Below are positions 15,565 through 21,386 of a DNA stretch of 24,688 bases, in pieces. The stretch lies in assembly GCA_030639495.1 (NCBI GenBank), contig DAOWCP010000031.1:1-24688 (forward strand), in the 5' to 3' direction. A model generated the notes under the pieces. The model made no database searches. It was not told where the DNA came from and was given only the letters and a program-made list of their open reading frames with translations. A program made the position numbers and the translations under genes. This DNA comes from JAGLTN01 sp023135255 (GTDB lineage Bacteria; Planctomycetota; Phycisphaerae; Sedimentisphaerales; Anaerobacaceae). Numbering within the stretch: position 1 is the first letter of the stretch; every line of letters starts with the position of its first letter.

Positions 15565-17217
15565 CTAATCTTTTTTCTTATAAACCCGAACATAATCAAC
15601 TTCGAACGCGCAAGGAAGCTGATTGTCATCTATCGGATCTCCCCAATAATGTAATCCGCTGCCTAAGATTAAATACAATGGGCTCTTGGGAACTCGCTTA
15701 TCAAATCCAGGCCCCGGGTCATAATGCGTATAAAAAACGTAGTCATCAACGCAAAACCTCAGCTCGTTCGGCTCCCATTCAAGAGCATATATGTGAAATT
15801 CTTCCGCAAAATCAGGGACATTGCACGTCTTGCGACCAAGCGAGATGTGTTCCTCACCATAGCCGTTCCACTGAATATTACAACCTATCACTCCATTTGG
15901 CTCATCCCCGCGAACATCAATATATTCCTGTATATCGATCTCCGCTCCCGGATACCACGTATTAGCGTCATAAGCCATCAGCCAGAACGCGCCCCACCCT
16001 GCCGGAACATCAGGTATTCTGCACCTCGCCTCAAATCTACCATAAGCCTGATCAAACTTATACGCAGACCGTATCTCACCACCGCAATACTCCTTATACC
16101 CCGTCGGGTCCTGCCAGCCCTGCTTAACAACCATCAAATTCAAAACTCCATTTTCAAAAACCAGCAAATTAGGATCAGGCGGATGAGCAACCTGAATTTC
16201 TTCTTTCCACGTACTCCAACTGCCGATCGTCCATTTGAGCGGATCAATTTCAGGGCCGTCAAATTCGTCTTGAAAAGTTAGCTCCCAGCCCTCTCTTTGC
16301 AGATTAGGATCAACTGGCTCGTATGCATCCGCAAAAACACTATAATCCCGAAAATTCACATTCCCATCTTCATCAGCATCCGCCAAAGCATAATCACCCT
16401 CAAGCCACAAATCCGCAAGGATAGACAAATCAAAACCATCGACAAACAAATCCATATTAAAATCAGCCGCATAAGCATCATTGTAATACGCCCGCTTGAT
16501 CTCAGCCTGACTCAGCACCCGATCATAAATCCGAAAATCCCTTAGCCAGCCCGACCACTGGTGCCAATTCGATTCAACCCCGCAAATCGCAAAACTCTCC
16601 ACCCCCGCAATACTACCATTCAAAGGCTCACCACTCGAATTAGTCACACCCCGCGACCGCCTCTCAGCATCAATAAATATTTGCATTAAAGGCCGAGAAG
16701 TATCCTTCGTTAAAACATAATAATGCCACTGCCCCATACCAACATACGACTGATAGTTAGCATCATCAACATGCCAGATAGACGTATTATCATTATTTAG
16801 CCCGCACTTCCAAACTATCTGCCCTTCCTGAGCCGGAAAATCCAAACCAAGCAATAAATTACCCTGCCCATCTCGCCCCGTAAAAAGCCGATTCCTGCCC
16901 ATCCGATTCAGCACATCATCTTTAGCCCAAAAAGTTATTGTAATCTCATCATCAATATTTGAAAAAAGAGAACCGATCTGGTTAGGCTCGAAAACAACTC
17001 CGCTGACCCCATTATTTTCACCAGTAAGATAGATCCCACCATCCTGCCAACTATTACCACTTCCAACTGCCCCGTCAACTGCGCCAACACAATCCTCCGC
17101 GATTACACCAGCCGTCTCATCCAGCCGCCACCGCACAACCATAGGCGAATAATCCGCCCCCACCGCAAACCCAGTGATCAAAAACACCAACCATAAAATC
17201 AAACTACCCTTAAACAC
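15565..17217 (-). CDS. Secreted GH16 family glycoside hydrolase with LamG-like and dockerin-like domains
   Basis: GTG at 17217 is chosen, with GAGG 5 nt upstream. A longer ATG frame from 17262 is excluded because that ATG lies inside a -10 hexamer. From the GTG: signal peptide 1-21 (cut near AVGA/DY); LamG/concanavalin-like domain ~25-245 (WRLDETAGVIAEDCVG ... LRDFRIYDRVLSQAEI); a two-loop dockerin-like module ~250-300 (DFNMDLFVDGFDL, DADEDGNVNFRDY); GH16 domain ~310-550. The catalytic motif EIDIQE gives nucleophile Glu426, Asp428 and acid/base Glu431, in the E-x-D-x-x-E form of laminarinases and related beta-glucanases. AGWGAFWLMA and FHIYALEWEPNELRFCVDD are family motifs. The exact polysaccharide (laminarin, agar, carrageenan, porphyran) cannot be fixed. 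The product should be exported. It is monocistronic or reads into the ATPase promoter region. Confidence 0.92.
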   Translation of the reverse strand: MFKGSLILWLVFLITGFAVGADYSPMVVRWRLDETAGVIAEDCVGAVDGAVGSGNSWQDGGIYLTGENNGVSGVVFEPNQIGSLFSNIDDEITITFWAKDDVLNRMGRNRLFTGRDGQGNLLLGLDFPAQEGQIVWKCGLNNDNTSIWHVDDANYQSYVGMGQWHYYVLTKDTSRPLMQIFIDAERRSRGVTNSSGEPLNGSIAGVESFAICGVESNWHQWSGWLRDFRIYDRVLSQAEIKRAYYNDAYAADFNMDLFVDGFDLSILADLWLEGDYALADADEDGNVNFRDYSVFADAYEPVDPNLQREGWELTFQDEFDGPEIDPLKWTIGSWSTWKEEIQVAHPPDPNLLVFENGVLNLMVVKQGWQDPTGYKEYCGGEIRSAYKFDQAYGRFEARCRIPDVPAGWGAFWLMAYDANTWYPGAEIDIQEYIDVRGDEPNGVIGCNIQWNGYGEEHISLGRKTCNVPDFAEEFHIYALEWEPNELRFCVDDYVFYTHYDPGPGFDKRVPKSPLYLILGSGLHYWGDPIDDNQLPCAFEVDYVRVYKKKD

Positions 17218-17270
17218 CCAAACCTCACAAAGAATAATATCATAGACACAAACCACCCCCATTATACCAA
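17194..17270 (-). repeat. Intergenic repeat, copy 1: promoter plus start region (matches 21151-21234)
   Basis: On the plus strand the block CCTTAAACACCCAAA, then CCTCA, a 30-40 nt variable AT-rich part, then CCATTATACCAAA also occurs at 21171-21235. In this copy it contains the ribosome binding site and first codons of the GH16 gene. In the other copy the equivalent codons run into an early stop. The similarity is far longer than a shared promoter alone would need. Confidence 0.55.
17261..17269 (-). promoter_or_regulatory. Extended -10 promoter of the GH16 gene
   Basis: TGGTATAAT is a perfect TG-N-TATAAT extended -10; no good -35 is seen 17 nt upstream, which this class can tolerate. The leader to the GTG at 17217 would be about 37 nt. 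The 22 nt around it (from ATTTGGTATAAT through GGGGGTGGTT) are identical at 19376-19390 and its flanks. Confidence 0.6.
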
Positions 17271-17336
17271 ATCCAACCCCCCTATTGATATTTTTTTTAG
17301 CCCCGCCCCCTTTTTGTCATTCCCGCCACCACTCAA

Positions 17337-17381
17337 ACAAAAAAAGACCCGCCGGAAAAATCCCAGCAGGCCTTAAAAAAA
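17337..17381 (-). terminator. Intrinsic terminator, family 1 copy A, after the signal-peptidase-like gene
   Basis: On the minus-strand RNA, AAGGCCUGCUGG (17374-17363) pairs over 12 bp, with G-U wobbles, to CCGGCGGGUCUU (17355-17344), loop 7 nt, then a T-run. Read on the plus strand the wobble pairs become A-C mismatches, so it works in the minus direction. A near-identical copy lies at 19283-19322. Confidence 0.8.
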
Positions 17382-17399
17382 CAAAAACCAATATAAAAA

Positions 17400-18347
17400 C
17401 TAATTGTCTATTCTGCCAAAGCGTGACCAATCCTTAGCCGGACAATAAAGAAAATTAACCCTTCCTTTGATAGTTGCTATTGGAATTGGCCCAAATTGCC
17501 TGCTGTCCTTGGCTTGATTGCGATTGTCACATAAAACAAAACAATGATTTGCTGGGATTGTTATTTTAGCGAAGTCTTGCGACGGCTCATCGTTAGACTG
17601 TTTTTCTATGAAGATTTTATATTTAGCGTTGCCATTGACCTCATAAAAAACATCTCCTTCTAAAGGCTTCCCACTACTTTCAATTCTTATCTTATCCAGC
17701 ACAGACTGGGGAAGCTTTTGCCTTTCAAGTTTTTTATCATTGATATAAAGCTGGTTATCTTTAATTTCCACACTGTCACCAGCAATAGCGACTACTCTTT
17801 TTGAAAAATTTATTTGCCTATTGTCAGGATCAGAGAAAACCACAAAGTCACCTCTTTTAGGATCGCTGTTTTTATATGCAAGTTTGTTGGCCATAATTCT
17901 GTCACCAGGTACTACAGTAGGATAGTTAGCAACGCCAACACATCGAAATGCTTCAGCAATATTGTCCCTGACATTTAAAGCCATTTCAACTGCGCTGGAG
18001 GTACTCATCAAAATCAAAATTACGTATATATACCACCTGTTGTATTCCTTGAGTATGTAGCTTGGGGATGTGTGTTTGGCAGTATACCATGAGTCAATCA
18101 CCGCAATAAGCTCAATTAAAAGGCTCAAAAACAGTGTGACAACTATAACTAACATTTGAATAGGCGATTGATCAAATAATAATGCGCCGAAAAAAACCGG
18201 TATAAGAATGCCTGATAGAAACGCCAAGACCAAACCTTTTGTAAATCTTCCGCAATATATGTGCCCCAATCCAGGCATAATCAGGGAAAGCACCAGTGCT
18301 GTGGATGGTTTTCTTCTGTTTTTTTTATCTGCCACTGTATCAGTCAT
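17400..18347 (-). CDS. Signal peptidase I-like membrane protein (S26 fold) lacking the catalytic Ser
   Basis: Start ATG 18347 has GGAGG 6 nt upstream; an ATG at 18365 is rejected because that ribosome site would lie inside its codons. The 315-residue protein has an N-terminal membrane part (about 17-125; PGLGHIYCGRFTKG resembles small two-helix modules fused to some S26 proteins), then an S26A domain. Box D is intact: FSKRVVAIAGDSVEI with general-base Lys183, then LYIND. The late box CDNRNQAKDSRQFGPIP is present. The serine box reads RCVGVANYPTVVPGD where SxSMxPTL..GD is expected: Ala140 occupies the nucleophile position and no Ser is adjacent. It is therefore probably not an active Ser-Lys signal peptidase. 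It is third in an operon with a sigma factor and a small membrane protein. Confidence 0.85.
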   Translation of the reverse strand: MTDTVADKKNRRKPSTALVLSLIMPGLGHIYCGRFTKGLVLAFLSGILIPVFFGALLFDQSPIQMLVIVVTLFLSLLIELIAVIDSWYTAKHTSPSYILKEYNRWYIYVILILMSTSSAVEMALNVRDNIAEAFRCVGVANYPTVVPGDRIMANKLAYKNSDPKRGDFVVFSDPDNRQINFSKRVVAIAGDSVEIKDNQLYINDKKLERQKLPQSVLDKIRIESSGKPLEGDVFYEVNGNAKYKIFIEKQSNDEPSQDFAKITIPANHCFVLCDNRNQAKDSRQFGPIPIATIKGRVNFLYCPAKDWSRFGRIDN

Positions 18348-18358
18348 TTTAAACCTCC

Positions 18359-18616
18359 TTAACATGGCCTAAGAAACATAGAAATAATAAATGCTATTCT
18401 GGCTAAACCCAACAATCCACCAGAAACAAATAATGCAAGCCTTGCAAATGGGTTGGTAGAAATAAACTCAAAAACCGGATTTAAATCCCAAAATGGAGCC
18501 GACTTCTTCTGCTCATATTCACTTACTCGCTCCATTACCGTTTCTGCAAAATCTGGCGCCACCTCTATTTGACTCCTATGCCTTTTCCAGTCTTCATAAA
18601 ACTTTTCACTTTTCAT
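18359..18616 (-). CDS. Small single-span membrane protein, candidate anti-sigma factor
   Basis: This 85-residue protein has a cytoplasmic-looking charged N-terminus (MKSEKFYEDWKRHRSQIEV, then PDFAETVMERVSEYEQKK) and one C-terminal membrane helix (about 57-81). Its ATG overlaps the sigma factor stop (ATGA), the typical arrangement of an ECF sigma factor with its membrane anti-sigma. The zinc-binding H-x3-C-x2-C of classical anti-sigma domains is absent, and I do not recognise the family. The anti-sigma role is inferred from position and topology only. The signal-peptidase-like gene follows 11 nt later. Confidence 0.72.
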   Translation of the reverse strand: MKSEKFYEDWKRHRSQIEVAPDFAETVMERVSEYEQKKSAPFWDLNPVFEFISTNPFARLALFVSGGLLGLARIAFIISMFLRPC

Positions 18617-19155
18617 GACTCATTTCCTTTAACTCTTTTAAGAACTATTCGTAATTTTGCTTTAGCTCTATTAATTCTCGATTTTATTGTGCCTATTCTG
18701 ACACCCTCAATTTGTGCGATCTGCTCATATGGCAACTTCTCGAACTCAGCTAAAACAAATGCAGTTTTCTGCTTAGGCGGCAGACTCCGTAACCCTTGAT
18801 CTAACTGCTCAAAAAATTCCTGCTGCATCAAACTATCTGTCGGACAAGATGAATTTATTTCCCCAGGCACACCGTTAATTGCCAAACACCTTTTCTTCTT
18901 CAAAACATTAAGACTTTTATTTCTTGCAATTGTAAATACCCACGTCAAAAAGCTGCCCCTCGCCGGATCATATGAACTGAGCTTTCTGTAAACATCAAAA
19001 AATACATCTTGAGCAACATCCTCACAAATATGGTGGTCATCTATGATATTTTTCACCATTCTTATTACCGGCTTCTCATATCTTAGCACCAATTCCTTGA
19101 AAGATTCAATATCTCCATCCAAAACAGCCCTAATGATGCTGATTTCTTCAGCCAT
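18613..19155 (-). CDS. ECF-type RNA polymerase sigma factor
   Basis: This 180-residue protein has only regions 2 and 4. Region 2 is visible as CEDVAQDVFFDVYRKLSSYD followed by FLTWVFTIARNKSLNVLKKK (-10 recognition and melting). Region 4 is LRSLPPKQKTAFVLAEFEKL, then YEQIAQIEGVRIGTIKSRIN with its helix-turn-helix for -35 binding. Residues 95-112 are the linker. It should direct polymerase to a special promoter set, probably for an envelope signal given its two membrane-protein neighbours. The purine-rich ribosome site GGAAAAAAGGA abuts the ATG. It is the first gene of a three-gene operon ending at the terminator 17337-17381. Confidence 0.93.
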   Translation of the reverse strand: MAEEISIIRAVLDGDIESFKELVLRYEKPVIRMVKNIIDDHHICEDVAQDVFFDVYRKLSSYDPARGSFLTWVFTIARNKSLNVLKKKRCLAINGVPGEINSSCPTDSLMQQEFFEQLDQGLRSLPPKQKTAFVLAEFEKLPYEQIAQIEGVRIGTIKSRINRAKAKLRIVLKRVKGNES

Positions 19156-19200
19156 TCCTTTTTTCCAAAATTACATAAAATATCGTCTTTTATAAGTTAT

Positions 19201-19224
19201 ACAACTGATACCCCCCATAGTTCC
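19201..19224 (-). promoter_or_regulatory. Possible ECF-type -35 element upstream of the sigma gene
   Basis: GGAACT (19224-19219) matches the GGAAC core of -35 elements used by many ECF sigma factors, about 64 nt upstream of the ATG. Sixteen nt later GTATAA occupies the -10 position, without a standard ECF -10 match. Self-activation would be typical, but the evidence is one short motif. Confidence 0.25.
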
Positions 19225-19282
19225 ATATTTTTTTAGAATATATCAATTTCGAGTTTTTGCTGCCACCTTTATAAATCTTTCA

Positions 19283-19322
19283 ACAAAAAAAAGACCCGCC
19301 AGAAAAAATCCCAGCAGGCCTT
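19283..19322 (-). terminator. Intrinsic terminator, family 1 copy B
   Basis: AAGGCCTGCTGG (19322-19311) pairs with CTGGCGGGTCTT (19302-19291) on the minus-strand transcript, loop 8 nt, then eight T. Sequence and flanks (about 60 bases, continuing to about 19346) are nearly identical to 17337-17398. Its stretch lies only about 58 bases beyond a promoter element, with no gene between. Confidence 0.75.
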
Positions 19323-19379
19323 AAAAAAACAAAAACTAATATTTAAACTAACTAACTCTTAACCTCCGCAACCACCCCC

Positions 19380-19388
19380 ATTATACCA
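19380..19388 (-). promoter_or_regulatory. Extended -10 element with no downstream gene before a terminator
   Basis: TGGTATAAT (19388-19380), identical in a 22-nt context to the GH16 promoter. A transcript starting near 19373 would end at the family 1 terminator after about 90 nt. A GGAGG occurs early in that stretch but has no start codon behind it. Confidence 0.5.
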
Positions 19389-19428
19389 AATCCCCACCAC
19401 CTTTTACGCCAAAAAAAAACTACCCAAA

Positions 19429-19463
19429 CAAAAAAGGGCTGCGAGCATTAATACTCACAACAC
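19429..19463 (-). terminator. Intrinsic terminator, family 2 copy B, of the C1 peptidase gene
   Basis: On the minus strand GTGTTGTGAG (19463-19454) pairs, with one mismatch and G-U wobbles, to CTCGCAGCCC (19445-19436) over an 8-nt loop, followed by a T-run. It lies 14 nt after the C1 peptidase stop. A near copy ends the C10 gene at 21269-21303. Confidence 0.8.
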
Positions 19464-19476
19464 TTTAATACAAACA

Positions 19477-21078
19477 CTAAAAACCGTTAAACCAACTTTC
19501 GGCCAATTCGGCATGGTCAACAACATTCACATTACCATCTGTACCAAAATCAGTTTTATCACACCAATCATTAGCCTCATTACAATCACTGCTTAGCCAC
19601 TTTGATGCAAAAAAGCCAAGATCAGCAATATCAACATCACCATCAGGTTCAAAATCACCAAGTCGGGCAGTAATATCAACTGTCAAAGCCTTAATACAAA
19701 AATTTGCTGTATTCTCAAGATCATAAAGGTCCAGCCAATCCGAACCGCTGCGGTAGAAACTCTGCCCAGCAGATGATGACGAATCAACAGTGATCCCACC
19801 CTCTGACATCAACTGAGATTTACCCATACTGTAAAGATCAAAATCCCAAAATTCTTCAGGCCCATCAGGACCCCTGCCCAACAATACGGGGATTTCCGAA
19901 GTTCTGTCAAATGCCTGACCACCTGTCGAAAGATTCAGGTAAACATAAAATCTTTCATCCTCTGCAAGTACAACCGGCATATCCAGATCAACCGTATGAA
20001 AGCCTGTATGATCGATCGTACCAGATTTTGTCGATAATTCATTTGCAAGCTGACCACCTTCAAAACTGCCATACACCCTAATATCATAATCAACATCATC
20101 CAAAGCAGTATAAAAACTCAAAGCCACAAGCTCCTCCAAACCACCACTTACAAACGCATTGAAAGCCTCATTACAATCCGTTTTAGTATCACGCCAACCA
20201 TGATAATCATGATAATATATATGGTCATAACTTAAAGGCCCAACGTCCTGAAAAGACACTGCCCCCATTTGAGGCTCCTGACAACACCACTTATCATAAT
20301 ACGAAATCCAGAAATAACCACCATTCCCCCAGTAGCTCCCCCAGCTGTTTTTGCAAAGCCACGCACCGCTGCCCTGCGGAGCCTGAGTAACCTTATTGTC
20401 ATCCCAACCAACAATAGCTATCGAATGATTCGGCAACTGTGTACTGCTTACAGGCTGATAGTGAACATAACCTGTTATAAATGAACTCGAATAATACATA
20501 CATGTACCCAGCGCACCTTCCGTCATGATCTTATTTTTAATAACATCAATATTACTCAAATCGTATTCTGCAACATACCACTCAATATCACGGACATAGA
20601 ATTTAAGGTAATTCGGATCGTCCCTCGCCGGAGCTAAACTATACCAGTTGTCATCATATTCACTGCCATCATTAGCCGCATCACAATACACAAAACCCTC
20701 ACCCCGACTCATATATGCTGCAACTACCAGATAGTCACCACCCATATGTACTTCAAGACCACCGCCATCCGGAGGATTTGTATCATCGTTATTATACTGA
20801 TTAAAACCATTCCACCAGTCAAGATGGTATTCCGCCAAGTTAGGCTGTCCCTGTATATTCATAGCCGACCAGTTACCGGTTTTCAACAAATTGCTCTCGA
20901 CAGCCGCCATCGTACCGTGCGTCCAGCAGGTACCTCCCCTTTGGTTCTTTACCGAAGTAACATAACTTACCCCATCAACATCCCTTAGATCAAATAAACT
21001 TTCAGCAAAACTGCAAGTCGAAGATATTAACGCAATTGCCGTCGCTGCTAACATTAAAACGAGCAAATTACTTTTCAT
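19477..21078 (-). CDS. Secreted papain-family (C1) cysteine peptidase with lectin-like and dockerin-like domains
   Basis: This 533-residue protein starts at ATG 21078 with GGAGAG upstream. Signal peptide 1-25 (cut near CSFA/ES). The catalytic domain starts at once (SLFDLRDVDGVSYVTSVKNQ), so there is no long inhibitory propeptide. The active site is Gln46 and Cys51 (NQRGGTCWTHG), His218 (NHSIAIVGWDD) and Asn244 (KNSWGSYWGNGGYFWISY), all present. Residues ~285-465 match the lectin-like beta domain that often follows bacterial C1 peptidases (VALSFYTALDDVDYDIRVY). Residues ~472-533 are a C-terminal dockerin-like pair (GDFEPDGDVDIADLGFFASKW, reading on to TDGNVNVVDHAELAESW). It should degrade protein outside the cell. 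A promoter element lies 150 nt upstream and a terminator 14 nt downstream, so it is probably monocistronic. Confidence 0.93.
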   Translation of the reverse strand: MKSNLLVLMLAATAIALISSTCSFAESLFDLRDVDGVSYVTSVKNQRGGTCWTHGTMAAVESNLLKTGNWSAMNIQGQPNLAEYHLDWWNGFNQYNNDDTNPPDGGGLEVHMGGDYLVVAAYMSRGEGFVYCDAANDGSEYDDNWYSLAPARDDPNYLKFYVRDIEWYVAEYDLSNIDVIKNKIMTEGALGTCMYYSSSFITGYVHYQPVSSTQLPNHSIAIVGWDDNKVTQAPQGSGAWLCKNSWGSYWGNGGYFWISYYDKWCCQEPQMGAVSFQDVGPLSYDHIYYHDYHGWRDTKTDCNEAFNAFVSGGLEELVALSFYTALDDVDYDIRVYGSFEGGQLANELSTKSGTIDHTGFHTVDLDMPVVLAEDERFYVYLNLSTGGQAFDRTSEIPVLLGRGPDGPEEFWDFDLYSMGKSQLMSEGGITVDSSSSAGQSFYRSGSDWLDLYDLENTANFCIKALTVDITARLGDFEPDGDVDIADLGFFASKWLSSDCNEANDWCDKTDFGTDGNVNVVDHAELAESWFNGF

Positions 21079-21124
21079 TGCCTACTCTCCTTCAAACGCA
21101 CTATTGTGATGGCCAAACGGTTTA

Positions 21125-21181
21125 TTATAACATACTAAATATCCAAAAACCTAAAATCAAAATCACCTTAACCTTAAACAC
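21125..21181 (-). pseudogene. 18-codon signal-peptide-like ORF: gene relic or leader peptide
   Basis: GTG at 21181, preceded by GAGG at 5-6 nt, encodes MFKVKVILILGFWIFSML, then TAA. The GH16 gene begins in the same way (MFKGSLILWLVFLITG) behind the same promoter and ribosome site. Two readings fit: the decayed 5' end of an exported-protein gene left in the leader of the C1 peptidase, or a short translated leader peptide. The C1 start lies 46 nt downstream. Confidence 0.4.
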
Positions 21182-21234
21182 CCAAAACCTCATCAATAAT
21201 TTATATTAAACACACTATCCCACCATTATACCAA
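21151..21234 (-). repeat. Intergenic repeat, copy 2 (matches 17194-17270)
   Basis: It shares CCTTAAACACCCAAAA, CCTCA and CCATTATACCAAA with the GH16 leader in the same order and nearly the same spacing. The middle is less conserved. The unit contains an extended -10, a GAGG ribosome site and a GTG-TTT-AAG start. Confidence 0.55.
21225..21233 (-). promoter_or_regulatory. Extended -10 promoter upstream of the C1 peptidase gene
   Basis: TGGTATAAT (21233-21225) is the same element seen before the GH16 gene. The leader to the C1 ATG at 21078 would be about 140 nt and would include the 18-codon ORF. No strong -35 is visible; the upstream sequence is T- and G-rich. Confidence 0.5.
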
Positions 21235-21268
21235 AAAACCACGCCTTCTACGCAAAAAAACCGCCAAA

Positions 21269-21303
21269 CAAAAAAGGGCTGCGAGCATTTATACTCACAA
21301 CCC
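21269..21303 (-). terminator. Intrinsic terminator, family 2 copy C, of the C10 peptidase gene
   Basis: On the minus-strand RNA GGGUUGUGAG (21303-21294) pairs over 10 bp with CUCGCAGCCC (21285-21276), loop 8 nt, then a T-run. It lies 84 nt after the C10 stop. It is nearly identical to 19429-19463, including downstream TGTTTGG and a TTTTTGCGTA-like stretch. Confidence 0.82.
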
Positions 21304-21386
21304 TTTAATAAAACCACAAAATCTCCGGCCTTTTGCTCTGCGCATATTTGTACGAACTGCGTCACCGATAGCAATCAATCAGAAAA

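Larger units (their letters stand above)
19156..19476 (-). other. Intergenic region between C1 peptidase and sigma operon
   Basis: In transcription order these 321 bases hold a terminator for the C1 peptidase gene (19429-19463), an extended -10 (19380-19388), a second terminator (19283-19322) and the AT-rich upstream region of the sigma gene. No ORF of useful size lies between the -10 and the second terminator. Confidence 0.7.
21079..21386 (-). other. Intergenic region between C10 and C1 peptidase genes
   Basis: In transcription order these 308 bases hold the C10 terminator (21269-21303), an extended -10 (21225-21233), an 18-codon signal-peptide-like ORF (21125-21181) and the ribosome site of the C1 gene. 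Other parts show no gene. Confidence 0.7.

Noticed and set aside
18345..18365. ATG at 18365 as the start of the signal-peptidase-like gene
   Set aside because: The strong GGAGG site falls within codons 3-4 of that start and is ideally placed for the ATG at 18347.
17194..21303. Intergenic repeats as insertion sequences or a CRISPR array
   Set aside because: No transposase, terminal inverted repeats, target duplications or regularly spaced identical repeats; the shared parts are promoters and terminators.
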